A stretch of 58,889 nucleotides of DNA from UBA8516 sp964434855 (GTDB taxonomy: Archaea; Thermoproteota; Nitrososphaeria; Nitrososphaerales; Nitrosopumilaceae). The stretch lies in contig CAYSWR010000003.1 in NCBI GenBank assembly GCA_964434855.1, positions 1 through 58,889 of the forward strand, written 5' to 3'. A model generated the notes under the pieces. It did no database searches. It had not been told where the DNA came from and worked only from the letters and a program-made list of their open reading frames with translations. The position numbers and the translations under genes are program-made. Positions 42,587 through 51,902 of the stretch are shown piece by piece (position 1 is the stretch's first letter; the number at the start of each line of letters is the position of its first letter).

Positions 42587-43990
42587 TTGAAACTCGTACT
42601 GAAGTTTGGTGGGACATCAATATCTTCTGCCACAAACATTAGATATGTTGCTAAACTTTTACAGTCACTATCCAAAGAACATAAGATAATTTCTGTCTTC
42701 TCTGCAATAACTGGCGTAACTGATGATCTGATACGTATTACTTCTCTAATACAAAAAGGAAATAAAGACGTTGCAAATAACCTGGCAAAAAAAATAATCA
42801 AAAACCACATGCAAGTAGCAAACCAGTGTGTAAAAAATCCAAAAATACGAAAAGAACTACTAGAAAAGATGAAGGCCGATTTATCGGAACTTGAAGAATT
42901 ATTGCACGGCATGCTCTTGCTTGGGGAAGTAACCCCTCGTTCCTCTGACTATCTAATATCGTTTGGTGAACGGCTATCTATCAACTTGATTGCTTTTACC
43001 TTGAACGATTTAGGTTCAAAAGCAGTAGCTCTTACAGGCAAGGACATAGGCATAGTAACAGACTCAAATTTTGGTGAAGCAAAACCTCTAATGGATACAA
43101 CAAGACTTCGTGTATCATATACAGTTGAATCACTTTTAGAAAAAAAGATGCTTCCTGTTATTGGCGGTTTTGCAGGTGCTGATCAATATGGAAACATAAC
43201 CACATTTGGTAGAGGCGGTTCTGATTACACCGCAACAATTGTAGCTTCTAGCATAAAAGCAGATGAAGTTTGGTTGATGAGCGATGTAGATGGATTGATG
43301 ACAACGGATCCAAAAATTGTAAAAAATGCCAAAGTGCTCAAAGAAGTATCTTATACAGAAGCAATGGAAATGGCACTCTTTGGTGCAAAACACATCCACC
43401 CACGTGCGCTTGAACCACTAGTTACAAAAAAAATTCCATTAAGGATTAGAAGCACTTTCAACATTAAAAATTCTGGCACTCTTGTAACTGCATCACCAAA
43501 AGCTGATACACAAAAAACCGTGAAATGTGTTAGCACAATACGACATACAGGATTAATTGACGTTAGAGGTGGAAGTATGGTTGGCGCACCTGGAACAGCA
43601 GCTACTATATTTTCTACACTGGCAAAGGCTGGAGTTAATGTTATGATGATCTCACAAAGTCCTTCAGAGTCAAGTATTTCTATCATTGTTAAAAAGAACG
43701 ATCTTGATAAAGCAGTAAATACACTTGAGATGAATCTACTAGGTAAGATAATCAAAAAAGTTGAGGTTACTGTAGATGTAGCAATAATAGCATTGATTGG
43801 TTCTGGAATGCGAGGAATTGTTGGGGTAGCATCAAAAGTGTTTGCAGCAGTAGCAAAAAAAGGCGTTAATGTTGTTATGATTGCACAAGGTTCATCAGAA
43901 CTAAATCTTGCATTTGTGGTTAAAGATGCTGATTGTAATACTGCAGTACAGGCATTACACGATGAATTTGAGCTTGCAAAAATAAATTAA
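42587..43990 (+). CDS. Aspartate kinase
   Basis: Phosphorylates aspartate as the first step to lysine, threonine and methionine. The 467-aa protein has the signature LVLKFGGTSISSA at the N-terminus, FGRGGSDYTATIVASSIKAD in the kinase domain and two ACT domains at the C-terminus (TGLIDVRGGSMVGAPGTAAT and ALIGSGMRGIVGVASKVFAA), expected for feedback control by an end product. Start is TTG at 42587. No other lysine/threonine genes adjoin. Confidence 0.94.
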   Translation: MKLVLKFGGTSISSATNIRYVAKLLQSLSKEHKIISVFSAITGVTDDLIRITSLIQKGNKDVANNLAKKIIKNHMQVANQCVKNPKIRKELLEKMKADLSELEELLHGMLLLGEVTPRSSDYLISFGERLSINLIAFTLNDLGSKAVALTGKDIGIVTDSNFGEAKPLMDTTRLRVSYTVESLLEKKMLPVIGGFAGADQYGNITTFGRGGSDYTATIVASSIKADEVWLMSDVDGLMTTDPKIVKNAKVLKEVSYTEAMEMALFGAKHIHPRALEPLVTKKIPLRIRSTFNIKNSGTLVTASPKADTQKTVKCVSTIRHTGLIDVRGGSMVGAPGTAATIFSTLAKAGVNVMMISQSPSESSISIIVKKNDLDKAVNTLEMNLLGKIIKKVEVTVDVAIIALIGSGMRGIVGVASKVFAAVAKKGVNVVMIAQGSSELNLAFVVKDADCNTAVQALHDEFELAKIN

Positions 43991-44018
43991 ATATAACAAA
44001 GCCAATCTAGAAAAAAGC

Positions 44019-44028
44019 ATTTATGTGA
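44019..44028 (+). promoter_or_regulatory. TATA box before the 486-aa secreted protein
   Basis: ATTTATGTG preceded by the A-run AAAAAAG (BRE-like), centred 24 bases before the ATG at 44047. This spacing implies a leaderless transcript. Confidence 0.5.
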
Positions 44029-44046
44029 ACTAATGATTTTGATTAT

Positions 44047-45507
44047 ATGAACAAATATTTTGTTATAACAATAATTGCTGTAGTCATAGCTACGATTTTT
44101 TCGGTACCTTTGCTAACAGATCAATTTGTTAATGCAAAGACACTAAAAAAAATTCAATTTACACAAACACTAACTTCAAGGCAGGATCCAGGCCAAGGAC
44201 ATGAAAGTCACCAACTTGCAATAATATTATCTCCTAGCAAAGGAGCCATTTATGATGGCTCTATAACATACACTGCAAGTGAGCCAGTACAAATTGTTAT
44301 TTTACATGAAATTGACAAAGAGGATGCAAAAGGACAACCAACATGGACAGTAGATGGTGATACTGTCTTTGGACTTACACTTGTAGATCCTGGTACAAAT
44401 GCAGGTTCGTATGAATTTACAGGTGCTGCATTAGCTTTGCATACAAAAAATACAAACAAATTCACCACCACAGTAAGTTTAGATGGTTGGATACGAGGAC
44501 AAACACCTGAATTAATGGAAAAGAAAGAAGAAACTATTTTTGAACCCTCTTTGAAATTATCACGATCAAGTGTTTCAGCAGAAATTCCATTACACAAAGC
44601 ATTCTTTGACGGAAAATCTGTTTACTATATAATTACAGATACAAATGATAAACCACATGCCAAGGCAATCTCTGAAAAACAGAAATGGAAAGTTGAAATT
44701 GCCCCTCCTCTGGGTAAGATTCCAAAAGAATCCTTGAGTGATGTTTACATGTTTCTTAATGGAACAGAAGGAAATGGAACGCGTGGATTCCAAGATGAAG
44801 TCTTTTCAAGTACACCAGGACAAACAGAACAATATAGTGCAATACGTTCTGTAACACACGTTACTTGGAAAGACAATCAGAAACCCGAAGTTCTAGACTC
44901 TGTTCAAAAAATTCTTGACGCACAAAAAGAAGATAAAATAGAACTTGAAAAAACTAATGCAATAATCAACATGCCACAAATTGTATGGCCTGAAGGTCAA
45001 ATGTCTGTGAGGACAGACAAGACTCTTGCTGATGACACACCATATGTTGGTGGGCAAATTCTTGAGATAAATTTGGAAAAGATGACTGTAACCTTTGTAG
45101 CACACAGAGGATGGGGACCTGATGGTAGAACAATCTACTATATTGTAACAGACGCAACACCTTCCGGACCTGCTAGTGTGATGGGAGTGACAGATGCACC
45201 AACACTTGCAAAAGCAGTGACTAGTCCAGCAGCAGTAGATCTATACCAATTTACAAATGGAATTAAAGGTTCAGGACCTCTTGGTTTCCAAGCAGGAATC
45301 GCATCCGCAGCATTGGGTGATGATACATACAGTCCACTATGTAGAATATCTGTAGTAACATGGAATGAATCTGTCAAAGCATCAGTTCTTGAAACAATAG
45401 AGGATATCAACGCGAAGAAATCAGCTGGGGATGTAACAGTAGAACTAGCAAGACCAATGGACAGTGATCATATTGTAAACTGCCCCTTCATAGATCCATT
45501 CCAATAG
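44047..45507 (+). CDS. Secreted protein with duplicated domain
   Basis: A 486-aa exported protein. Signal peptide at 1-30 (ending VNA), a histidine-containing N-terminal region (GHESHQLAIILSPSKG), then two homologous domains at about 187-312 and 357-482: each has (S/T)(V/I)YYI(I/V)TD, a GF(Q)-rich loop, SVVTW/HVTW and a helix ending VLDSV or VLETI. Copy 2 carries C432, H475 and C479 in the places where copy 1 has R, A and M. It resembles a family seen in Nitrososphaerota, of unknown function. Confidence 0.75.
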   Translation: MNKYFVITIIAVVIATIFSVPLLTDQFVNAKTLKKIQFTQTLTSRQDPGQGHESHQLAIILSPSKGAIYDGSITYTASEPVQIVILHEIDKEDAKGQPTWTVDGDTVFGLTLVDPGTNAGSYEFTGAALALHTKNTNKFTTTVSLDGWIRGQTPELMEKKEETIFEPSLKLSRSSVSAEIPLHKAFFDGKSVYYIITDTNDKPHAKAISEKQKWKVEIAPPLGKIPKESLSDVYMFLNGTEGNGTRGFQDEVFSSTPGQTEQYSAIRSVTHVTWKDNQKPEVLDSVQKILDAQKEDKIELEKTNAIINMPQIVWPEGQMSVRTDKTLADDTPYVGGQILEINLEKMTVTFVAHRGWGPDGRTIYYIVTDATPSGPASVMGVTDAPTLAKAVTSPAAVDLYQFTNGIKGSGPLGFQAGIASAALGDDTYSPLCRISVVTWNESVKASVLETIEDINAKKSAGDVTVELARPMDSDHIVNCPFIDPFQ

Positions 45508-45558
45508 AATAAATCTTTGAAAACGGATAAATTGTATTAAAGGCCGATTCATCATAGA

Positions 45559-46344
45559 ATGGCTGGAAAATTATACATCGTTGGTGTTGGTCCTGGTCAT
45601 CATGATCACATGACGTTTCGTGCAAAACAAGTAATTGAAGAAAGTGATACAATTGTAGGATACGAAACTTATGTAGACTTGGTGGCTGATCTTATCGAAG
45701 GTAAAGATGTCTACAGATATGCAATGACTCAAGAAGTAGAAAGAGCACGTCAATGTATTGAACTTGCTGAATCTGGAAGAACAGTTTCTCTTGTTTCAAG
45801 TGGAGATCCTGGAATTTATGGAATGGCAGGCCTGATCTATGAGATTCTTGCAGAATCGGGATGGGATAGAAATAACGGGTTGTATGTTGAATTAGTTCCC
45901 GGCGTATCTTCGCTTAATTCTTGTGCTGCCTTAGTTGGTTCACCACTAATGACAGATTTTGCTGTGGTAAGTATGAGTGATTTACTTGTTCCTTGGGAAA
46001 TAATAATAAAAAGAGTAGAAGCTGCAGCACAAGGAGATTTTGTCATAGTGATATACAACCCATCAAGCAAAAAGAGAATTCACCAACTCCAAGATACTAG
46101 GAAAATTTTGTTAAAATACAGATCTCCTACTACACCAGTAGCTATAGTAAAAGGCGCATACAGAGAATCTCAAACAATAGTTCTTACTGATCTAGAAAAT
46201 TTAGAAAATCATTCTGACAAACTTGGTATGATAAGTACAGTAATTATTGGAAATTCATCTACATACATGTACAAAGATATGATGATTAATCCACGCGGTT
46301 ATACATCAAAATACAATATAGTAGAACCTCAAGCAAAAAATTAA
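45559..46344 (+). CDS. cobJ: Precorrin-3B C17-methyltransferase-like protein
   Basis: SAM-dependent tetrapyrrole methylase of the corrin ring-contraction step, 261 aa. The motifs LYIVGVGPGHHDHMTFRAKQ, TIVGYETYVDLV, SSGDPGIYGMAGLI and ELVPGVSSLNSCAALVG are those of the CobJ/CbiH branch. The LLM oxidoreductase gene starts one base after its stop, so they form an operon, but a functional link is not shown. Confidence 0.9.
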   Translation: MAGKLYIVGVGPGHHDHMTFRAKQVIEESDTIVGYETYVDLVADLIEGKDVYRYAMTQEVERARQCIELAESGRTVSLVSSGDPGIYGMAGLIYEILAESGWDRNNGLYVELVPGVSSLNSCAALVGSPLMTDFAVVSMSDLLVPWEIIIKRVEAAAQGDFVIVIYNPSSKKRIHQLQDTRKILLKYRSPTTPVAIVKGAYRESQTIVLTDLENLENHSDKLGMISTVIIGNSSTYMYKDMMINPRGYTSKYNIVEPQAKN

Positions 46345-46345
46345 C

Positions 46346-47323
46346 ATGAAGCCAATCCAAGTGGGTCTTACTTTACCGCAAGGGTGGCTTGATGAATTTC
46401 CTGATAATAACGCATACGATCAATTTCTGTTTTCCAAGTCGGTTGCACTAAAGGCTGAGCAACTTGGTTATGATGCTGGCTATGTATATGATCATTTCAT
46501 TCCATATTATGGTGATAAGCGTACACTTCCTTTTTTTGAAGCATATACACTTCTTTCAGCAATTGCAGCAATCACAACAAAACTAAGGGTTGGTCAAGTT
46601 GTTACTTGTAATTCATACCGTCTACCATCGCTCTTGGCAAAAATGTCTTCTACATTAGATGCAATAAGTAATGGAAGACTAGAATTTGGTATTGGTGCGG
46701 GTTGGTTTGAACATGAGTACAACTCATATGGTTATCAATTTGATAGTCCATCAACAAGAATTGAACAACTTGATGAATCACTAATTATAATAAAAAAAAT
46801 GTGGCAGAAAGAAAAATCAAGTTTCAAAGGAAAACACTATTCTATTAAAAATGCTATATGTAGTCCAAAACCAATTCAAAATCCACATCCTCCAATAATG
46901 GTTGGTGGCGCTGGTCAGAAACTAATTGCAGTCGCTGCAAAACATGCAACACGATACAATCATCCATTTGGTACTCCGGAAATTCTACAATCAAAAATTG
47001 AAATGCTAAAAATCCAATGTAAAAAAATTAACCGAAATTTTGCTGAGATTGAAAACTCTGTCTTATTACGAGTTCTTGTTGGAAAAGATAAAGACGATAT
47101 AAAACAAATTATTACTCAATTAAAAAAGAAAAACGAATCCATTTCAGAATTTATTATGCGTTCAAAGGATAGCATTGCACTTGGTACTTCTGATGAAGTG
47201 ATAGAATACTTACAAAAATATGTAAACATTGGTATTAGTTATTTTATTGTGAATTTTATAGGACTTTCAAATTCACTTGAAATGCTTTCACTATTCTCAA
47301 AAAAAGTTAGACCACGACTTTAA
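46346..47323 (+). CDS. LLM-class flavin-dependent oxidoreductase
   Basis: Luciferase-like monooxygenase/F420-dependent reductase family, TIM-barrel protein of 325 aa. Characteristic segments are GYDAGYVYDHFIPYYG, TTKLRVGQVVTCNSYR, GRLEFGIGAGWFEHEYNSYG, and NPHPPIMVGGAGQK. Members use F420 or FMN with varied substrates. It is translationally adjacent to cobJ and converges on tyrS with a 4-base overlap. Confidence 0.9.
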   Translation: MKPIQVGLTLPQGWLDEFPDNNAYDQFLFSKSVALKAEQLGYDAGYVYDHFIPYYGDKRTLPFFEAYTLLSAIAAITTKLRVGQVVTCNSYRLPSLLAKMSSTLDAISNGRLEFGIGAGWFEHEYNSYGYQFDSPSTRIEQLDESLIIIKKMWQKEKSSFKGKHYSIKNAICSPKPIQNPHPPIMVGGAGQKLIAVAAKHATRYNHPFGTPEILQSKIEMLKIQCKKINRNFAEIENSVLLRVLVGKDKDDIKQIITQLKKKNESISEFIMRSKDSIALGTSDEVIEYLQKYVNIGISYFIVNFIGLSNSLEMLSLFSKKVRPRL

Positions 47324-48369
47324 ACACTTTGTTTGATAGTTTCTAGAAGTTCGTCTTTTAGATTTATACTCTCTCTTAATGGGGAAATTATCTTGGTTAG
47401 GTATCTTTCTACCATGTTCTTGAGATCGGATGGATGAAGCTTTTTTTGTGAAAAATCTGATTCTAATTGTGCATAATTTGTGTATGTTATATTTCCACCA
47501 AACTTTGCAGGTCTTTCAATTAAAATCTCATTAAACTCATGAAGAATTATGTGTCTAGAAATTGCTAGTAGGGGATTATTTTCTACTATTCCTTCTGGAC
47601 ACCACGCCTTCTTAATTTTAGATCGTATCTCATCATCAGAATCATGAATAAATATCCCAGAGGTTGGCTTTGACTTACTCATCTTACTTGCTATCTTGTC
47701 ATCTTCTCCAGAAGCAGGTTCTGGTTCTGCAAGACCAGGAAGAAGGCGGTGATGTATAGCTACTGGCACTTTCCATCTCATCTTTGGAAAAATCTCTCTT
47801 ACCAACATGTGGATCTTTCTTTGGTCCATTCCAGAATGAACAATGTCCAGATCCATCGCATGAATATCTACTGCTTGCATAGGAGCATAAAGCATCTGAG
47901 CCAAGTCAAGTTTGTCTTTTTCTGATCTACCCATGATTGTTAGCGTTCTCATAGCACGAGAAAGTGACATGTGCTTTGCAAATTGAATTAATTCAGTCCA
48001 ATATTCTCTTCTTGAATCATAGAGCTTAGAGCCTTGAAGTATCTCTATGCCTGGACATAAAAGACGAAAGGCGTCAGCATAGTACTCTGAAACTTTTTTT
48101 ATTGTTTCTAGATTGCCACCAAGCTTATCATTGATAAAGGTGTGCCAGTCTGCCAAAAAAACAGAACATTTTACACCAGCTTTGATAAAATCATTTATCT
48201 TAAAACCGGTCAATATGAGACTGCCAAGATGCAAAAAACCAGAAATTTCTAAACCTATGTAATGTTTTGGGTGCGAATTAGTGTTAAAAAGATTTACCAG
48301 TTCTTCACTTGTAACAACTTCTTCAGTAGGATCTCTTGTTACAAGTGCAATTTTTTCTGTAACATCCAA
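47320..48369 (-). CDS. tyrS: Tyrosyl-tRNA synthetase (archaeal/eukaryotic type)
   Basis: Class I aminoacyl-tRNA synthetase, 349 aa, of the short archaeal form without the bacterial C-terminal RNA-binding domain. The HIGH-like motif is ISGFLHLGSLI (HLGS) and the KMSKS motif is intact (SKMSKSKPTSG). FLADWHTFINDKLGG and QMLYAPMQAVDIHAMDLDIV fit the tyrosine-binding region. Start is TTG at 48369. Confidence 0.95.
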   Translation of the reverse strand: MDVTEKIALVTRDPTEEVVTSEELVNLFNTNSHPKHYIGLEISGFLHLGSLILTGFKINDFIKAGVKCSVFLADWHTFINDKLGGNLETIKKVSEYYADAFRLLCPGIEILQGSKLYDSRREYWTELIQFAKHMSLSRAMRTLTIMGRSEKDKLDLAQMLYAPMQAVDIHAMDLDIVHSGMDQRKIHMLVREIFPKMRWKVPVAIHHRLLPGLAEPEPASGEDDKIASKMSKSKPTSGIFIHDSDDEIRSKIKKAWCPEGIVENNPLLAISRHIILHEFNEILIERPAKFGGNITYTNYAQLESDFSQKKLHPSDLKNMVERYLTKIISPLRESINLKDELLETIKQSV

Positions 48370-48403
48370 TTCGAATCAGATTTTCTTTTGTAAACCTATA
48401 AAG

Positions 48404-48967
48404 TTACGCATTAAGTTCGTGTTCTTGTTTTCTAGGTCTTGTACTTAGATAAAGAGCATGTGAACTTATGATAAGTGCAGCAAGAAACATCTTTGTGGCA
48501 AATATTAGATTCCATGGTCTTGTTGGATCGGGATATGCAATTGTCAAAGAATCAATATCAGGAACTTTTCCATCTATAATTCCTGCAGTTATCTGTGAAT
48601 TAAGAATTGTAAAATTATACATGACCTCATAAAGAAAAATAGCCGAAAATCCAACAAGCATTAACTGCAAAAGTGACATTCTCCATGAAGGTATTTGTAC
48701 AGTTTTTTTCCATCCGATCCTTGTTACACAGTACCATCCTATTATAGAAGAAAAGAATAACCATGTTGTTAACTTGGCAAAATGCTTGTAGGGAAGTTCA
48801 GTTTTTACCAGGACTTCTCCCATGACATAAGTCCCTTTTTCTGACCATTCTTCAAACATTGCATACACTCCAAATGCGGTAATTGAAGACATAATCACTG
48901 CACAGGCATAGAAAATGTACAAAAATATCCTGTAACCGATCTCATGCTCATGTAAGTGTACTTTCAT
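48404..48967 (-). CDS. Four-helix membrane protein, unknown function
   Basis: A 187-aa integral membrane protein with helices near 12-34, 65-82, 92-118 and 153-172 and a His-rich start (MKVHLHEHEIGYR) and a charged tail (RPRKQEHELNA). The extracytoplasmic loops hold YNFTILNSQITAGIIDGK and PDPTRPWN. It resembles respiratory or AMO-associated small membrane proteins in general look only; no specific family is recognised. It lies upstream of tyrS and is divergent from the DegT aminotransferase. Confidence 0.65.
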   Translation of the reverse strand: MKVHLHEHEIGYRIFLYIFYACAVIMSSITAFGVYAMFEEWSEKGTYVMGEVLVKTELPYKHFAKLTTWLFFSSIIGWYCVTRIGWKKTVQIPSWRMSLLQLMLVGFSAIFLYEVMYNFTILNSQITAGIIDGKVPDIDSLTIAYPDPTRPWNLIFATKMFLAALIISSHALYLSTRPRKQEHELNA

Positions 48968-49058
48968 TAACTTTGACTCACTTGCTCCAAAATATAAAAA
49001 TTGGTTTTCACAAAATTGAAGAGGTTTATTACAGTATTTGCAAACATAATCCTAGTAA

Positions 49059-50147
49059 TTGAAAATTCCAATAAATATTCCAATTATAGGTAAAGAAGAA
49101 ATCAGCGAAGTACACTCTGTGCTTACAGAAAAATCTCTTACATCCTCTGCAAATTCAGGTGGTAAACGTGTGCAAGAATTTGAACAGTTGTTATCATCAT
49201 TTGTCAAATCCAAATTTGCAATTGGAGTAAATTCTGGAACAGCTGCATTACAAGCCGCACTTTATGCACTAAATATCAAAAAAGGAGACGAAGTACTTCT
49301 TCCATCGTTTACTTTTGTTGCAACTGCAAACTCTGTAGTGTCCGTCGGAGCAAAACCAGTATTTGTTGATATTGTAAAAGAAAATTATACTATGGATCCA
49401 AACGATCTCAAAAAAAAAATTACAAAAAAATCCAAGGCAATAATACCAGTTCATCTTTACGGTAACGTAGCCTATATTGATGAAATTATTGAAATTGCCA
49501 ACAAATATGACCTAGAAATAATCGAGGACGCAGCTCAATCACTTGGTTCGAAATACAAGGGAAGACAAACAGGAACCTTTTCCAAACTTGGTTGCTTTAG
49601 TATGTATGCTGCAAAGGTAATGACATCTGGTGAAGGAGGGGCAATTGTAACAAATGATAAGAAATTGTTTGAAAAGCTTAAGCAGATAAGAAATCATGGA
49701 ATGTTGCATGGGCATGATACCAGAATCCTTGGTCTAAATATGCGACTTCCAGAAATCAGCGCTGCAATAGCAAAAATACAGATGAAAAAATTAAGTAAAT
49801 TTCTAAATCAAAGAAGGGCTAACGCAAAAATTCTTACCGAGATTTTATCAGATCTGAACATTACTATTCCTCATGAGAGAAAAGGTGAAAGAGTCAATTG
49901 GTATCTTTACACAATAGCTACCAAAAAGAGAGATAATCTGATGAAAAAGCTAAACTCTGAGGGAATAGGAGCCTCGGTTTATTATTCGCAGCCTGTACAT
50001 AAAACACCATTTTATAAAAACAAACTAAAGCTTCCAGTTACAGAATGGGCAGCTGCAAATGTTCTAAGCTTACCAGTGCACCCACTTGTGAACAAACAAA
50101 ATCTGTACCAAATTGCAAAGATCATACATCAGGTCATAAAAAGATGA
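49059..50147 (+). CDS. DegT/DnrJ/EryC1/StrS aminotransferase
   Basis: PLP enzyme that aminates nucleotide-bound keto-sugars, typically for surface polysaccharides or glycan decoration. The 362-aa protein shows KFAIGVNSGTAALQAALYAL, GDEVLLPSFTFVATANSVV, IIEDAAQSLGSKYKG and the lysine region FSMYAAKVMTSGEGGAIVT; the lysine sits in AAKVMT rather than the commoner HxNKxxTTGEGG. Start is TTG at 49059. It overlaps the next gene by 4 bases, although other sugar-pathway genes are absent here. Confidence 0.92.
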   Translation: MKIPINIPIIGKEEISEVHSVLTEKSLTSSANSGGKRVQEFEQLLSSFVKSKFAIGVNSGTAALQAALYALNIKKGDEVLLPSFTFVATANSVVSVGAKPVFVDIVKENYTMDPNDLKKKITKKSKAIIPVHLYGNVAYIDEIIEIANKYDLEIIEDAAQSLGSKYKGRQTGTFSKLGCFSMYAAKVMTSGEGGAIVTNDKKLFEKLKQIRNHGMLHGHDTRILGLNMRLPEISAAIAKIQMKKLSKFLNQRRANAKILTEILSDLNITIPHERKGERVNWYLYTIATKKRDNLMKKLNSEGIGASVYYSQPVHKTPFYKNKLKLPVTEWAAANVLSLPVHPLVNKQNLYQIAKIIHQVIKR

Positions 50148-50629
50148 ATATCGTAGAAAACATTGTCGGAGAAATATGCAAAATCGTTCTTCCAATTAAC
50201 GAAGAAATATTTTTTGGGAATCCAAAATCCTCAATTGCAATATGTACACTTTCTAGCATGAAATTACTTAAAGAGATTTCAAATTCCTCTCTAATGTCAG
50301 AAATTGCTCTAGTGGGCCGACTACTTTCAGAAAATAAAGGAATAGATTCGCTCATCAAATATGTAATATCGAACAAAATCATTAAAACAATTTTGATTTG
50401 TGGCAAAGACACGATGGGTCACAGGTCTGGTCACTCTCTTCTCAAGCTCTATGAGAATGGAGTAGATTCTAATGGTAGGATAATTGACTCATCCAGTCCT
50501 GATCCCGTACTGACTATAACAAAATCTGAAATTCAAATTTTTCAAAAACAGATTACAATTATAAACAAAATAGGCGAGACATACATCTTAGAAATCAAAC
50601 ATTCGATTAATTCTCTACTTAAAACTTAA
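50144..50629 (+). CDS. MtrA-like protein without other Mtr subunits
   Basis: A 161-aa soluble protein resembling the corrinoid-binding domain of methyltetrahydromethanopterin:CoM methyltransferase subunit A. Diagnostic segment: ILICGKDTMGHRSGHSLLKL and ENGVDSNGRIID, with H93 in the KDTMGH motif at the position of the cobalt-coordinating histidine in MtrA. The C-terminal membrane helix of MtrA is missing and no other mtr genes are present. The start ATG 50144 overlaps the aminotransferase stop; a longer frame from 50045 is just aminotransferase shadow. Confidence 0.8.
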   Translation: MNIVENIVGEICKIVLPINEEIFFGNPKSSIAICTLSSMKLLKEISNSSLMSEIALVGRLLSENKGIDSLIKYVISNKIIKTILICGKDTMGHRSGHSLLKLYENGVDSNGRIIDSSSPDPVLTITKSEIQIFQKQITIINKIGETYILEIKHSINSLLKT

Positions 50630-50961
50630 TAGTCATTTTTTTGCCTTTCTTGATTTATCTTATTTTTCTTTTGATATTCTTTTAGAATATCTTCTGGAGT
50701 CATATTCAATTCAAGTGAGGCTTGAACAACAAAATGCCATATATCAATAAGCTCCTCACGAGCTGCAGCTTCATCAAAGGCAACAGGAGTCTTCCACCAC
50801 TTCCAATTTGTGATGCGCTGAAGCTCAACTGCTTCATGAATTATGGCCGTACATAAAACAGAAATTTTTCCCTCCACATCTTTTGGGTACCTGTTCAACC
50901 TCATCATCTTCTCAAGGTTTTTTTGCATCTTGAAAATTGATTCAAGTTTATCCTCTTCCAT
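50626..50961 (-). CDS. All-alpha NTP pyrophosphatase (dUTPase/MazG-like)
   Basis: A 111-aa helical protein probably hydrolysing dUTP or another non-standard NTP to NMP and pyrophosphate. The metal-binding helices are VLCTAIIHEAVELQRITNWK (E-x2-E type) and REELIDIWHFVVQASLELN (E-x2-D type), with WWKTPVAFDEAAAREE between, as in dimeric dUTPases. It overlaps the convergent MtrA-like gene by 4 bases. Confidence 0.85.
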   Translation of the reverse strand: MEEDKLESIFKMQKNLEKMMRLNRYPKDVEGKISVLCTAIIHEAVELQRITNWKWWKTPVAFDEAAAREELIDIWHFVVQASLELNMTPEDILKEYQKKNKINQERQKNDY

Positions 50962-50995
50962 GAATTTGTTTTTTATCTGACATCTATAACCTTTC

Positions 50996-51889
50996 TTAGA
51001 AACGAACCATTTTCTTGTATTGATTAAACCTTTTTTGGATTTGAGACTTTTTTAGTTCAGATAATCCATCTATGCCATATTCTTCCACAGCAAATGATCC
51101 CATTATGTTTCCATATACTGCAGCTTCTCTAATGGTTGAAATCTTTGTACTATTCTTACTTGTCATATATCCAATCATTCCCCCAGCAAACGAATCACCA
51201 GCTCCTGTAGGATCTACGATATTTTCCATAGAAAAGGCAGGAGAAGGGAAAACAACGTCCTCATAAAAAAGAAGTGAACCATGCTCACCTTTTTTAATAA
51301 TTACATACTCTGCACCCCATTCCATTATTTTTTTTGCGCATTTTATCAAATTCTGAGTCTTTGTTAACAGTTTTGCTTCTTCGTCGTTTATTACTACAGA
51401 GTTGACCAATCCCATCATTTTAACGACATCATCTCTTTTTGTAGAAATCCAAAAATCAATTGTATCACACATAGAAAATTTGATCCTATCAAATTCTTTA
51501 ATGACTTTTGTATTTTGTACAGGATCATTATTTGCCAGATATACGAATTCTGATTTTTTATATTCATCTGGAACTATTGGATTGAAATTACCTAAAACAT
51601 TGAGCTCTGTTTTATTTGTAGTCCTATGACTAAGCGTTTCATCATAACTGCCATCATATCTGAACGTTTTTCCATTAGCACGCTCAAGCCCACTTAAATC
51701 AAGAAACCTGTTTAGGATATTGTGATATTTTTTTGGAAAGTCCTGTCCTATTACTGCTATTAGGCCAGGTTTTACAAAAAAACTTGCTGATATAGCCGCA
51801 AAAGCGGCTGCGCCTCCAAGAACATCCTTCAAAACTTTTGTGGGTGTTCTTATAGTATCTAGTGCAACAGATCCAAAAACAGTGAGCAT
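50996..51889 (-). CDS. PfkB-family sugar/nucleoside kinase
   Basis: Ribokinase-like kinase of 297 aa. It has VFGSVALDTIRTP and DVLGGAAAFAAISASFF at the N-terminus and the second PfkB signature VDPTGAGDSFAGGMIGYM with the catalytic aspartate at the C-terminus. The substrate (ribose, nucleoside or other sugar) cannot be told. It lies 14 bases after a membrane-anchored protein on the same strand. Confidence 0.92.
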   Translation of the reverse strand: MLTVFGSVALDTIRTPTKVLKDVLGGAAAFAAISASFFVKPGLIAVIGQDFPKKYHNILNRFLDLSGLERANGKTFRYDGSYDETLSHRTTNKTELNVLGNFNPIVPDEYKKSEFVYLANNDPVQNTKVIKEFDRIKFSMCDTIDFWISTKRDDVVKMMGLVNSVVINDEEAKLLTKTQNLIKCAKKIMEWGAEYVIIKKGEHGSLLFYEDVVFPSPAFSMENIVDPTGAGDSFAGGMIGYMTSKNSTKISTIREAAVYGNIMGSFAVEEYGIDGLSELKKSQIQKRFNQYKKMVRF

Positions 51890-51902
51890 TATTTTGCTGG
51901 TC

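Noticed and set aside
43351..43755. 134-codon frame antisense to aspartate kinase
   Set aside because: Completely inside the ACT-domain coding region of a secure gene on the opposite strand.
48404..48967. Identification as AmoX or another ammonia monooxygenase subunit
   Set aside because: The general look (four helices, short loops) fits, but no amo genes are nearby and no diagnostic residues were recognised.
50045..50143. Longer N-terminus of the MtrA-like protein
   Set aside because: The added residues are Cys/Thr-rich and come from the out-of-frame end of the aminotransferase gene; ATG 50144 with the ATGA overlap is the natural start.
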